64,000 bases of DNA from Mycobacterium sp. (GTDB lineage Bacteria; Actinomycetota; Actinomycetes; Mycobacteriales; Mycobacteriaceae): positions 33,772-97,771 of the forward strand of contig JAOPVI010000086.1 of NCBI GenBank assembly GCA_025966225.1. Direction: 5' to 3'. Below the pieces are notes generated by a model, which saw only the letters and a list, made by a program, of their open reading frames with translations, was not told the origin of the DNA and searched no databases. Position 1 is the stretch's first letter. Every line of letters starts with the position of its first letter. The translations under genes were made by a program, and so were the position numbers. Of this stretch, positions 1 through 9,088 are shown piece after piece.

Positions 1-593
1 ACTACGAGCGCATCGAGCCCGTGGCGGAGTCGTTCCCCGACGACCTCGACCCGCGCATCGACCTTCGCGAGGCCGACCTGGAGCCCGGCCAGAGGTGGAC
101 CGGCTTCCACGCGTTGGAGAAGCAGCTGTGGGCCACCGGGTTGCAGCCCGACGCCAACGCGCTCGCCGACCAGCTGATGAAGGACGTCAACGAGCTCGCG
201 GCGGGAGTGAAGGCCGCGAACTGGACCATCGACTCCACCCGGATCGCCGGTGGCGCACAGGGCCTGCTCGATGAAGTCTCGGCCCGCAAGATCAGTGGTG
301 AGGAAGACATCTTCAGCCACACCGACCTCTGGGACTTCCAGGCCAACGTCGACGGCTCGCAGACCGCGGTCGCATCGGTGCGGCCGATCCTCGACGAGCG
401 CCACGCCGACCTCGGCAAGCGCGTGGAAACGCAGTTCGCTGCCGTCGACGCGCTGTTGGCCAAGTACCGTCAGGGCGACGGATTCGTGTTGTACGACAAG
501 GTGTCCGAGCCTCAGCGCCAAGAGCTTTCGCGCGCGATCGATGCCTTGTCAAAGGAGGTCAGCCAGGTGCAGGGTGTCATCGCTCCCCAGTAA
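1..593 (+). CDS. efeO: EfeO-type iron-uptake protein, 3' part only
   Basis: The gene runs in from before the window; the frame is open from base 3 and ends in TAA at 591-593. The visible residues are the C-terminal M75 (imelysin/EfeM) domain, recognised by the GFHALEKQLW segment, which carries the family HxxE metal-binding motif. The GTG at 21 that the ORF track uses is internal. EfeO is an exported protein of the EfeUOB ferrous/ferric iron uptake system, and the overlapping efeB gene directly downstream supports this identity. The permease gene efeU is expected upstream but lies outside the window. Confidence 0.85.
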   Translation, partial: YERIEPVAESFPDDLDPRIDLREADLEPGQRWTGFHALEKQLWATGLQPDANALADQLMKDVNELAAGVKAANWTIDSTRIAGGAQGLLDEVSARKISGEEDIFSHTDLWDFQANVDGSQTAVASVRPILDERHADLGKRVETQFAAVDALLAKYRQGDGFVLYDKVSEPQRQELSRAIDALSKEVSQVQGVIAPQ

Positions 594-1884
594 TCCAGAG
601 CCCGCAGCCGATCAGCAACGCACGGGTTTCACCCGCCGCAAGCTGATCGGCGCGGCAGGAGTCGGCGCCGCCGTCGTCGGGGCCGCCAGCGCAGGCGCGC
701 TGGCGGGCCGTGCGGCGGCGGTTCAGCCGTCGTCGGGCCAGCTCGAGGGTCCCGTGCCGTTCCGCGGCGAGCGGCAGGCCGGGATCATCACCGAGGCCCA
801 GGACCGCATGCACTTCTGCACGTTCGACGTCACCACGGAGTCGAAGACGGATTTGATTGCGATGCTGCAGGAGTGGACGCTCATGGCCGAGCGGATGACT
901 CGCGGCGAAGAGGCGTTCACGGACGGCGCCGTCGGACTCAACCCGTACGCACCCCCGTCGGACACCGGCGAGGCGCTTGGACTGCCCCCGTCGCAACTCA
1001 CCCTGACCATCGGCTTCGGCCCGTCGTTCTTCGTCAAGGACGGCAAGGACAGGTTCGGTATCGCCGCGCAGAAACCCGCGTTGTTGGCGGACCTGCCCAA
1101 GTTCCCCAACGAAACCATGGATGCGGCCCGCAGCGGCGGCGACATCGTCGTGCAGGCGTGCGCCAACGACCCTCAGGTCGCCGTCCACGCCATCCGCAAC
1201 CTGGCCCGGGTGGCGTTCGGCGTGGCCGCCGTCAAGTACTCCCAACTGGGCTTCGGGCGCACGTCCTCGACCACTCGCGACCAGGCCACCCCGCGAAATC
1301 TGTTCGGGTTCAAGGACGGCACCAACAACCTCAAGGCCGACGAGACCGACAAACTGAACAGTCAGGTTTGGGTTGCCGACGGGGACGGGCCAGGCTGGCT
1401 AACGGGCGGCGCGTACATGATCACCCGGCGGATCCGGATGCGGATCGAGAGCTGGGATCGCACAACGCTTCTCGAGCAGGAGCGGGTGATCGGGCGACAG
1501 AAGGGCAGCGGTGCTCCAAACGGCCTGACACAAGAGTTCCAGGAACTGAACTTCGACATCGTCGACGACGAGAAGACCCCGTTGATCGACACGGACGCCC
1601 ACGTCCGACTGGCCTCGCCGCAACATCTCGGCGGTATCGAGATACTCCGTCGCGGATACAACTTCACCGACGGCACAGATGGTTTCGGCCACCTCGACGC
1701 AGGGCTCTTCTTCATCGCGTTCGTCCGCAATCCGGCGAAACAGTTCATTCCGATGCAGATGGAACTGTCTCGCCGCGACGCGCTCAACGAGTACATCACC
1801 CACACCGGCACGGGCATCTTCGCGTGCCCGCCAGGATTGGGCGATGGTTCCTCGACCTACTGGGGTTCGACGCTCTTCGCCTGA
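574..1884 (+). CDS. efeB: EfeB, Tat-exported DyP-type heme peroxidase
   Basis: The protein has 436 residues from GTG 574, whose coding region overlaps the end of efeO by 20 nt. An AAAGGAGG sequence lies about 15 nt upstream of this start. The N-terminus is a twin-arginine signal (TRRKLIG, arginines at about 21-22) followed by an Ala/Gly/Val-rich hydrophobic stretch, so the enzyme should be exported folded. The DyP signature GFKDG lies near residue 247 and the C-terminal half is ferredoxin-like DyP fold. EfeB partners EfeO in iron acquisition and is a heme-dependent peroxidase. The ORF track extends it upstream to 250, but that part is a shadow of efeO. Its last 28 nt overlap the end of mazG tail to tail. 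Confidence 0.9.
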   Translation: MSSLPSNPEPAADQQRTGFTRRKLIGAAGVGAAVVGAASAGALAGRAAAVQPSSGQLEGPVPFRGERQAGIITEAQDRMHFCTFDVTTESKTDLIAMLQEWTLMAERMTRGEEAFTDGAVGLNPYAPPSDTGEALGLPPSQLTLTIGFGPSFFVKDGKDRFGIAAQKPALLADLPKFPNETMDAARSGGDIVVQACANDPQVAVHAIRNLARVAFGVAAVKYSQLGFGRTSSTTRDQATPRNLFGFKDGTNNLKADETDKLNSQVWVADGDGPGWLTGGAYMITRRIRMRIESWDRTTLLEQERVIGRQKGSGAPNGLTQEFQELNFDIVDDEKTPLIDTDAHVRLASPQHLGGIEILRRGYNFTDGTDGFGHLDAGLFFIAFVRNPAKQFIPMQMELSRRDALNEYITHTGTGIFACPPGLGDGSSTYWGSTLFA

Positions 1885-2990
1885 GCCACGGCGTCTTCCT
1901 CGGCAGCTTCGTCCGTCACTTCGTCGGGTACCTCGGCCTCGTCGACGGCGTCTTCGTCGGCCTCCGACTCGAGTTCGAGTTCGGGTTCGAGTTGGGGTTC
2001 GGGTTCGAGTTCGAGTTCGAGTTGGGGCTCGGGTTCGGGCTCGGCAGGCGATTCGGCCACCAGCGTCGGCCAGTGCGCCCGCCACTCCTCTTCGGAGACC
2101 GTTCCGAGTTGCGAGATGTCGAGTACCTCCGGCATGTCCTCACCCCGCCGACTGGCGGCGATCGAGTACTCGACCTTGCGGACCGTGTCCATGAATTCCA
2201 GGGTCACCGAACGCAGCGCATTCTCGGCGTCGCCGCCAACCCCCACCTCGATGGACACCATTTCGTCCGGAACGAGGTCTGCCGGTACGCCCGCGGCGAC
2301 GACCCGTTCGTAGACCTTCTGCGTCAGGGCAAGGGCGGGCTGGCCCGTCGGCACGTCATCCATCGACGAACTACGCGGCTTCTCCTGCGCCTTGCGTTCC
2401 TCCCACTGCGCGAGCTGCTGTTCGAGCGAAATCGGCTCTCCGGCAAGGACGCCGGGCACGCGGTGGACGAGTTTGCGCACCAATGAGTCGGCCACGTCGT
2501 CGATGTTGAACGGCAGCAGCGTGGAGTCCTCGGCGATGCGGGAGTGAAACAGCACCTGCAGCAGTACGTCGCCGAGCTCCTCGCGCAATTGCTGGGCATC
2601 ACCTCCACGCACTGCGTCGAAGAGCTCGTAGGTCTCCTCGAGCAGATAGCGACGCAGCGAATCGTGGGTCTGTTCGCTCTCCCACGGGCCGCTGGTGCGG
2701 AGCTTGTCCATCAGGGCCACCGCGTCGATCAACCGATCCCCAGGCTGCGGGCCCGGAGCCGTGATCAGCGCCTCCCCCGCGGCCAGGCGCGCGGTGACCT
2801 GCGGATGGTCGGGATCGGACGACAGCAGCACCGGGGCGTCCTCGCCGTCGTGGGACGGTCGGGCCGCAGGCAAGGACCACGGCACGCGGACGGGCATCTC
2901 CTCGGTGTACTGAACGTCGCCAGCCAGCAACCCGATGGCCTCGACTGGGACCAGCGATGGGCGGCGCGGATCGACCAGGACGACCGTCAC
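1857..2990 (-). CDS. mazG: MazG nucleoside triphosphate pyrophosphohydrolase with acidic tail
   Basis: MazG hydrolyses (d)NTPs to monophosphates plus pyrophosphate and clears aberrant nucleotides. I placed the start at GTG 2990 (VTVVLVDPRRPSLVPVEAI), which matches the M. tuberculosis MazG N-terminus; the track start at 3053 would run into mfd. The metal-binding EExxE/ExxD helices are visible (EETYE, EELGD). The product is about 377 residues, roughly 50 longer than the M. tuberculosis protein. The excess is a C-terminal tail of Glu-Pro/Glu-Leu repeats followed by Asp/Glu-rich sequence. It begins 19 nt after mfd, so the two are probably co-transcribed. Confidence 0.9.
   Translation of the reverse strand: MTVVLVDPRRPSLVPVEAIGLLAGDVQYTEEMPVRVPWSLPAARPSHDGEDAPVLLSSDPDHPQVTARLAAGEALITAPGPQPGDRLIDAVALMDKLRTSGPWESEQTHDSLRRYLLEETYELFDAVRGGDAQQLREELGDVLLQVLFHSRIAEDSTLLPFNIDDVADSLVRKLVHRVPGVLAGEPISLEQQLAQWEERKAQEKPRSSSMDDVPTGQPALALTQKVYERVVAAGVPADLVPDEMVSIEVGVGGDAENALRSVTLEFMDTVRKVEYSIAASRRGEDMPEVLDISQLGTVSEEEWRAHWPTLVAESPAEPEPEPQLELELEPEPQLEPELELESEADEDAVDEAEVPDEVTDEAAEEDAVAQAKSVEPQ
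1966..2044 (-). repeat. Hexamer-like microsatellite in the mazG 3' end
   Basis: Plus-strand units of the type GAGTTC, GGGTTC and GAGTTGGG recur about a dozen times without interruption. They encode the PEPEPQLELELEPEPQLEPELELE part of the MazG tail on the minus strand. Six-base changes would add or remove residue pairs without shifting the frame, so the tail length may vary between strains. Confidence 0.75.
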
Positions 2991-3009
2991 CGGCCTTGCC
3001 GCCGCTCGT

Positions 3010-6000
3010 TCATGAGGTCCCTTTGTCGTTCGCGCGAACGATAGTCGTGTCACTGGCTCCGAGGTCGGTTATATCAACTTCTGTCTGGGGTTTTCCATCT
3101 AGCGCAAGAAGCAAACCAGCCACGACCCGCAGCAATTCCACGTCACGCAACCGCGGTGCGCCGATGCCGTTGCCCGTTCGCGGGATCGGCATCGCGATGG
3201 TCGACGTCGTGGCGCGGTAGGTTGCGCCGGGGTACATCCGCTTGAGGCGTAGTTGCTGGGAGTCCATCAGCGTGAGCGGGGATACGCGCAGCGTCGACTC
3301 CGAGGCGGCGGTGACCTCGGTGACGCCGTACTCGCGGCACAGCAGCCGAAGCCGGGCCATCGCGACCAGCCGACGGGCGGGTTCGGGCAACTCTCCGTAC
3401 CGGTCGACCAGTTCGTCGACGACGGCCGAGATCCCCGGCCCGTCCGATGCCGCCGCCAGCCTGCGGTAACCCTCGAGTCGGAGCCGGTCGCTTCCGATGT
3501 AGTCCGGCGGCAGGTGCGCGTCGACGGGCAGATCGATACGGACGTCCTTCGGTTCCTCTACTGCGGCAATGGTTTTACCGTCGACGGCGGCGCGGTAGGC
3601 CTCCACGGCCTCGCCCACCAGCCGGATGTAGAGGTCGAAGCCAACCCCGGCGACGTGGCCGGACTGCTCGATGCCCAGCACGTTTCCGGCTCCGCGGATT
3701 TCGAGGTCCTTCATGGCCACGGCCATCCCGGCACCCAGCTCGTTGTTCTGCGCGATCGTCGCCAGCCGGTCGTAGGCGGTCTCGGTCAGCGGCACCTCCG
3801 GCGGATAGAGGAAGTAGGCATAGCCGCGCTCCCGGCTGCGACCCACCCGACCCCGCAGCTGATGTAGCTGCGAAAGCCCGAACGTGTCGGACCGCTCGAC
3901 GATCAGCGTGTTCGCATTGGAGATGTCGAGGCCGGTCTCCACGATGGTCGTGCAGACGAGGATGTCGTATTCGCGGCTCCAGAAGCCCTCGACCGTGCGT
4001 TCCAATCGGTCCTCTGGCATCTGGCCGTGCGCGACGACGACGCGGGCTTCCGGCACCAACGCCCTGATCCGGGCGGCTGCGGCGTCGATCGACTTGACGC
4101 GGTTGTGGATGTAGAACACCTGACCGTCGCGGAGCAGTTCGCGGCGCAGTGCCGCCGCCACCTGCTTGTCGTCCTGCGGTCCGACGAAGGTGAGCACCGG
4201 AAAGCGCTCCTCCGGCGGGGTCAGGATGGTCGACATCTCGCGAATGCCCGCCAAGCTCATTTCCAGGGTGCGCGGGATCGGCGTGGCGCTCATCGTGAGT
4301 ACGTCGACGTGGATGCGCATCGCCTTGATGTGCTCCTTGTGCTCGACGCCGAAGCGCTGCTCCTCGTCGACGACCACCAGCCCGAGGTCCTTCCAGGTGA
4401 CGCCCGTCTGGATCAGCCGGTGGGTGCCGATCACGATGTCGACCGATCCGTCGGCCATGCCCGCGAGCACCTTGCGCGATTCGGCGGGGTCGGTGAACCG
4501 CGACAGCCCCTTCACAGTCACGGGGAAACCGGCCATGCGCTGGGAGAACGTCTGCAGGTGCTGGTCGGCCAACAACGTCGTCGGCACCAGTACGGCGACC
4601 TGCTTACCGTCCTGCACGGCCTTGAACGCCGCACGCACCGCAATCTCGGTCTTGCCGTACCCGACGTCGCCACAGATGACCCTGTCCATCGGGACGGCCT
4701 TCTCCATGTCGTTCTTGACCTCGGTGATGGCGGTCAGCTGGTCCATCGTCTCGGTGAACCCGAACGCATCCTCCATCTCGGCCTGCCACGGCGTGTCCGG
4801 CCCGAACGCGTGTCCAGGCGACGCGTGCCGCTTGGCGTAGAGCGAGACGAGTTCGCCTGCGATCTCCCTGACCGCGCGGCGGGCCTTGGTCTTGGTGTTC
4901 GCCCAGTCGCTGCCGCCGAGCCTGCTCAACGTCGGCTCGGCACCGCCGACATAGCGCGACAGCTGATCCAGCGAGTCCATCGGCACGAACAACTTGTCCG
5001 ATCCGCCACCCCGCCTGCTGGACCCGTACTCCAGCACCAGGTACTCGCGCCTGGCGCCGCCGACGATGCGTTCGGACATCTCCACGAACCGGCCGATGCC
5101 GTGCTGATCGTGGACGACCATGTCGCCTGCCGTCAGCGCGAGCGGGTCCACGACGTTGCGCCGCTTTGCCGCCAGCCGCTTGCCCTCGGGCGCCGTCGCC
5201 CGGTTGCCGGTCAGGTCGGACTCGGTGAACACGACGAGGTTCGCACCAGGCACGATCACGCCGTCGTGCAGCGGACCCTTGAGCACGCCGACGACACCGG
5301 GCTTCGGCGTGGCGCCGGGCTCCAACATCGTTGCGGGGATGTCGGATTCGCCAAGTTGCTCGACGACGCGATGCGCGGTGCCGGTGCCGGGTGCCACGAT
5401 CGCAGCGAGCCCACCCGTCGCGACGTGAGCTCTCAGCATCGCGAACATCTCGTCAAGGTCCTGGACGTGTCCGCGTGCCGATGGCGCAGCACGCACGTCG
5501 ACCTCGAGTGCCGATTCGTCGGCGAGCTGACTCAACGTCCACCACGCGTGTCCGCGCTCGCGGGCACCGGAGCGCACCTCTTCGAGCTCACGGAAACCCG
5601 AGCCACCGAGATGCTCGACGTCGATGGGGGCGTCCCCGCCGATCGCCGCCACCGACCACGACGCCTCTAGGAACTCCTTGCCCGTCTTGATCAGGTCGGC
5701 CGCTCTGGTGCGCACCTTCTCGGGGTCGCAGACGAGCACCGGCGTGCCTGCGGGTAGCTGGTCGTACAGCAGCGCGGGTTCGGTCGGCCGCAACACCGGG
5801 AGCAGCGCCTCCATGCCGTCGACGGGGATGCCGTCGGCAAGCTTGGCAAGCATCTCGCCGACGGTGCCCGTGATCCGGTTGTCGCGCGCGGGCAGGTCAA
5901 CCGCAAGGGCCGCGGCGCGCTCGCGCACGTCGTCGGTGAGCAGTAGCTCCCGACACGGCACCGCGACCACCGTGTCGAGCTCGACCTCGGGGATGGAGCG

Positions 6001-6690
6001 CTGATCGGCGACGGAGAACATCCGCAGCTCGGTCACCTCGTCACCCCAGAACTCGGCGCGGACCGGATGTTCGGCGGTCGGCGGGAACACGTCGAGGATG
6101 CCGCCGCGCACCGCGAACTCGCCCCGCTTGCCGACCATGTCGACGCGGGTATACGCCAGTTCCACCAGCCGGACGATCACGCCCTCGAAGCCCCCGTGCA
6201 GGTCGACTTCCGACCCGACCGTCAGGGTGACCGGTTCGATGTCGGCGAGGCCGGGCGCCATCGGCTGCAGAAGCGAACGCGCCGTGGTGACGACGACCCG
6301 CAACGGCGCACCCAGCCGCGCGTCGTCGGGACGGGCCAACCGACGCAACACCAGCAGCCGCGCTCCGACCGTTTCCACACCAGGTGAGAGCCGCTCGTGG
6401 GGCAGCGTCTCCCACGAAGGGAACAGCGCGACGGCGTCGCCGAGCACGGCGCGCAATTCCGCGGTCAGGTCGTCGGCCTCGCGTCCGGTGGCGGTGACGA
6501 CGAGCAGCGGCCCGGCCTGCGCCAGCGCCGCGGCGACGAACAGCCGTGCACTGGCCGGCCCGACGAGCGCGGCCCCATCCGCGTCACCTGCGGTCCGATC
6601 CTTCAGATCGGCGAACGTCGGAGCAGTCAACGCCAGTTCGACGAGCCCGGCAATCGGGGTCTGGACATGGATATGCCCCGGTGCGGTCAT
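3010..6690 (-). CDS. mfd: Mfd transcription-repair coupling factor
   Basis: This 1226-residue protein is close to the M. tuberculosis length. Mfd removes RNA polymerase stalled at lesions and recruits UvrA. The N-terminal third is the UvrB-like part. A CarD-like RNAP-interaction domain follows near residue 530 ([14 protein letters not shown]). The translocase has Walker [10 protein letters not shown] at about 673, the DEEQ box at about 773 and RecG-like motifs ([15 protein letters not shown]). The C-terminal TRCF domain precedes a TGA stop. The start is ATG 6690. It is divergent from the lysA-like gene across about 107 bp and is probably co-transcribed with mazG. Confidence 0.96.
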   Translation of the reverse strand: MTAPGHIHVQTPIAGLVELALTAPTFADLKDRTAGDADGAALVGPASARLFVAAALAQAGPLLVVTATGREADDLTAELRAVLGDAVALFPSWETLPHERLSPGVETVGARLLVLRRLARPDDARLGAPLRVVVTTARSLLQPMAPGLADIEPVTLTVGSEVDLHGGFEGVIVRLVELAYTRVDMVGKRGEFAVRGGILDVFPPTAEHPVRAEFWGDEVTELRMFSVADQRSIPEVELDTVVAVPCRELLLTDDVRERAAALAVDLPARDNRITGTVGEMLAKLADGIPVDGMEALLPVLRPTEPALLYDQLPAGTPVLVCDPEKVRTRAADLIKTGKEFLEASWSVAAIGGDAPIDVEHLGGSGFRELEEVRSGARERGHAWWTLSQLADESALEVDVRAAPSARGHVQDLDEMFAMLRAHVATGGLAAIVAPGTGTAHRVVEQLGESDIPATMLEPGATPKPGVVGVLKGPLHDGVIVPGANLVVFTESDLTGNRATAPEGKRLAAKRRNVVDPLALTAGDMVVHDQHGIGRFVEMSERIVGGARREYLVLEYGSSRRGGGSDKLFVPMDSLDQLSRYVGGAEPTLSRLGGSDWANTKTKARRAVREIAGELVSLYAKRHASPGHAFGPDTPWQAEMEDAFGFTETMDQLTAITEVKNDMEKAVPMDRVICGDVGYGKTEIAVRAAFKAVQDGKQVAVLVPTTLLADQHLQTFSQRMAGFPVTVKGLSRFTDPAESRKVLAGMADGSVDIVIGTHRLIQTGVTWKDLGLVVVDEEQRFGVEHKEHIKAMRIHVDVLTMSATPIPRTLEMSLAGIREMSTILTPPEERFPVLTFVGPQDDKQVAAALRRELLRDGQVFYIHNRVKSIDAAAARIRALVPEARVVVAHGQMPEDRLERTVEGFWSREYDILVCTTIVETGLDISNANTLIVERSDTFGLSQLHQLRGRVGRSRERGYAYFLYPPEVPLTETAYDRLATIAQNNELGAGMAVAMKDLEIRGAGNVLGIEQSGHVAGVGFDLYIRLVGEAVEAYRAAVDGKTIAAVEEPKDVRIDLPVDAHLPPDYIGSDRLRLEGYRRLAAASDGPGISAVVDELVDRYGELPEPARRLVAMARLRLLCREYGVTEVTAASESTLRVSPLTLMDSQQLRLKRMYPGATYRATTSTIAMPIPRTGNGIGAPRLRDVELLRVVAGLLLALDGKPQTEVDITDLGASDTTIVRANDKGTS

Positions 6691-6797
6691 GATGACCCCA
6701 GTCTAGGAGGCGGGCTTCCGTCAAAACTCGGCCGCCCGGCGTCAAGAGGCCGCCAAGATCGTCGCGCACCGCCTTCCGCGCGCGCACGGTGGTCGAC

Positions 6798-8195
6798 ATG
6801 ACACTTCTCGATTCGTTGCCGTCGCTGCACCGGGCCGCCCCGATGCGCATCGATGCCGGCATCTGGCCCATTACCGCGCAGGTGGACGTCGCCGGCCGGT
6901 TGTGCGTCGGCGGAGTCAGCCTCTGCGAGCTCGCCGACCAGTACGGCACCCCGTCCTACGTCATCGACGAAGCTGACTTTCGGTATCGCGCACGCCGCTA
7001 CCGGACGACCATGCGTGGCACCCGGATCGTCTACGCAGGCAAGGCCTTGCTGACCACCGAGGTGGCCCGTTGGGTGTCCGACGAAGGCCTCGGGTTGGAC
7101 GTCTGCTCGCCAGGTGAGCTCGCCGTCGCCCTTGCCGCGGGCGTCGACCCGCGCAGCATCGTCGTGCACGGCAACGCAAAGTCGACGAGCGACCTCAAGT
7201 CGGCCGCGGCGGCAGGCGTCGGCCGCATCGTGATCGACAGCGGCACCGAAATCGCGTTGATGGCCAGCCAGCTTCGCACTACGCGACAGGTGCTCGTCCG
7301 CATCACCCCCGACGTCGACATCCACGGGCACGCCGCGGTCACCACTGGAATCACCGATCAGAAGTTCGGGTTCGCCATCGCAGGCGGCGACGCCATGATG
7401 GCCGCAAGGCGCGTGCTCGACCAACCGATGCTGCAGCTCGTCGGCCTTCACTTCCACCTCGGCTCCCAAGTCACAGCTCCCGACGCGTACGGCGAGGCGA
7501 TTCGACGCACCATCGCGCTCATGGCGGACATCAGGACCCGATACGGCGTCGTGCTGCCTGAGTTGAACATCGGTGGAGGACACGGTGTTCCCTACGTCAC
7601 GGGCGACGACGAACTCGACCTCGTCGAGCTCGCCGACGTCATCGACGACGCGCTCGACGAAGCGTGCGCCGCCGAGCGCTACCCGCGCCCGATGATCGTC
7701 GTCGAGCCGGGCCGGGCGCTCAGCGCCCGCGCCGGGGTGACGTGTTACCGCGTGGCGTCGATAAAGACCCAGCCTGGCGGCCACACTTTCGTCGCCGTCG
7801 ATGGCGGGATGGGCGACAACCCACGGGTGGCGCTGTACGGGGCTCGCTACACCGTCGCCATCGCCAACCGCCATCCGCTCGGCCCGACCAAGCCCGTCAC
7901 AGTGGTCGGAAGGTATTGCGAGGCCGGCGACGTCATCGCTCGTGACGTCTTGCTGCCAACCGACCTGCATCCAGGAGATCTGCTTGCGGTGGCCTGCACG
8001 GGCGCCTACCACCACAGCATGGCGTCGACGTTCAACATGGTGGGCCGTCCACCGGTCGTGGCAGTGCGTTACGGGCGGGCACGCCTGCTGGTAAGGCGCG
8101 AAACGACCGACGACCTGCTGCTTCGCGAGGTCGCTACTCCTCGTGAAGGACGGGATCGGACTCCAGATGCGTCAACCCGTTCCACATCAGATTGA
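6798..8195 (+). CDS. Diaminopimelate decarboxylase-like PLP enzyme (LysA paralogue)
   Basis: The product is a type III-fold decarboxylase of about 465 residues. The PLP lysine lies in YAGKALL; the HLGSQ, GGGHG and EPGR phosphate/glycine loops are present, as are the active-site Cys-Glu pair in CEAGDVI (usually CESGD) and GAYHHSMASTFN near the C-terminus. LysA makes lysine from meso-diaminopimelate. Because M. tuberculosis lysA lies elsewhere, this is probably a second copy or a relative acting on another D- or L-amino acid; the substrate cannot be read from sequence. ATG 6798 is preferred over GTG 6789. Its 3' end overlaps the tetR gene by 62 nt tail to tail. In M. tuberculosis, Rv1019 (tetR) and mfd are adjacent without this gene. 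Confidence 0.8.
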   Translation: MTLLDSLPSLHRAAPMRIDAGIWPITAQVDVAGRLCVGGVSLCELADQYGTPSYVIDEADFRYRARRYRTTMRGTRIVYAGKALLTTEVARWVSDEGLGLDVCSPGELAVALAAGVDPRSIVVHGNAKSTSDLKSAAAAGVGRIVIDSGTEIALMASQLRTTRQVLVRITPDVDIHGHAAVTTGITDQKFGFAIAGGDAMMAARRVLDQPMLQLVGLHFHLGSQVTAPDAYGEAIRRTIALMADIRTRYGVVLPELNIGGGHGVPYVTGDDELDLVELADVIDDALDEACAAERYPRPMIVVEPGRALSARAGVTCYRVASIKTQPGGHTFVAVDGGMGDNPRVALYGARYTVAIANRHPLGPTKPVTVVGRYCEAGDVIARDVLLPTDLHPGDLLAVACTGAYHHSMASTFNMVGRPPVVAVRYGRARLLVRRETTDDLLLREVATPREGRDRTPDASTRSTSD

Positions 8196-8769
8196 CCAGA
8201 TGGGCGGCGACCACTTCCTTCTTCGGTTCGCCGGTATCAAGCCACCACTGCGCCGTCATCGACACCGACCCCACCAGCGCCTGGGCGTACAGCGGTGCGA
8301 GCTCCGGGTCGAGCCCGCGGCGGGAGAAGTCGCCCGCGAGGATCGACGCCACCTGGCTGACGGCGTCGTTGAGCAGGCTGGAGTAGGTACCCGACGCGAT
8401 GCTGGCCGGGGAGTCGCGAATCAGGATGCGGAAGCCGTCGGTGCGTTCCTCGACGTAGGTGAGCAGGGCTAGGGCCACTCGTTCGACGCGCACCCGCGAG
8501 CGGTTGTTGGTCAGGGATGACGTGATTCCGTCGAGTAGGGCCGACATCTCGCGGTCGACGACGACGGCGTAGAGCCCTTCCTTGCCTCCGAAGTGTTCGT
8601 AGACAACGGGTTTGGAGACGCTGGCGCGTTGGGCGATCTCCTCGATCGAGGTCGCTTCGTAGCCGCGCTCGGCGAAAAGCGACTTCGCGATCTCGATCAG
8701 CTGCTGGCGGCGTTCGGTGCCAGTCATCCGCGCGCGGGGTGCACGCACTTCCTTTTCCGGCGCTGCCAC
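8134..8769 (-). CDS. TetR-family regulator (Rv1019-like)
   Basis: A 211-residue protein with an N-terminal TetR helix-turn-helix (RRQQLIEIAKSLFAERGYEATSIEEIAQRASVSKPVVYEHFGGKEGLY) and a ligand-binding C-terminal domain containing the WWLDTGEP segment common in mycobacterial homologues. Position between tRNA-Gln/glmU and mfd matches Rv1019, which in M. tuberculosis lies upstream of and in line with mfd-mazG. Here an opposite-strand decarboxylase separates them, so read-through control of mfd is less likely. The ligand is unknown. Confidence 0.88.
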   Translation of the reverse strand: MAAPEKEVRAPRARMTGTERRQQLIEIAKSLFAERGYEATSIEEIAQRASVSKPVVYEHFGGKEGLYAVVVDREMSALLDGITSSLTNNRSRVRVERVALALLTYVEERTDGFRILIRDSPASIASGTYSSLLNDAVSQVASILAGDFSRRGLDPELAPLYAQALVGSVSMTAQWWLDTGEPKKEVVAAHLVNLMWNGLTHLESDPVLHEE

Positions 8770-8845
8770 GGCACTGAGCCTATTCCTCGGGTCGCTACGC
8801 TCCTACTCTCCGTGCCTAGGCGTTCGACTAAAGTCACACCCGCAG

Positions 8846-8917
8846 TCCGTCGTGGTGTAATCGGCAGCACTTCTGATTTTGGTTCAGACAGTTCAGGTTC
8901 GAGTCCTGGCGACGGAG
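8846..8917 (+). tRNA. tRNA-Gln (anticodon UUG)
   Basis: A complete cloverleaf is readable. The acceptor arms TCCGTCG and CGACGGA pair over 7 bp. The anticodon stem TCTGA/TCAGA encloses the loop TTTTGGT, with anticodon TTG at 8879-8881, and the T loop is GGTTCGAGTCC. No CCA is encoded at the exact end (G discriminator, then CAG). Location upstream of glmU matches glnU in M. tuberculosis. No integrase or direct-repeat att remnant was seen beside it. Confidence 0.95.
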
Positions 8918-9088
8918 CAGCGAAAACAGCCCGCGATCGCGAATTTGGCGACGCGACGCGCCGGGCAGCCGTCGCAGGATTCACAACCGGCGGCCCGGTC
9001 ACGCCTCCGGCGGCCCCGCTAGTTTGGTTTGACCGCGCACCTGCGGCGAGAATGGCGACGCTGGTGTCCGATCCTCGGGAGGTCTCAA

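Noticed and set aside
250-573. Upstream 5' part of the 544-residue ORF covering efeB
   Set aside because: It is the out-of-frame shadow of efeO; the Tat signal and family start place the efeB start at GTG 574.
1966-2044. Possible CRISPR-like or tandem repeat array
   Set aside because: The units are contiguous, degenerate hexamers without spacers and are coding for the MazG tail.
873-2486. 537-residue plus-strand ORF
   Set aside because: Arg-rich, low-complexity translation antisense or out of frame to efeB and mazG; a GC-bias shadow.
4027-5670. 547-residue ORF antisense to mfd
   Set aside because: The mfd strand has full family motifs; the antisense frame shows no family features.
8846-8917. 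tRNA-Gln as an integration site
   Set aside because: No integrase, no duplicated tRNA 3' end and normal flanking core genes.
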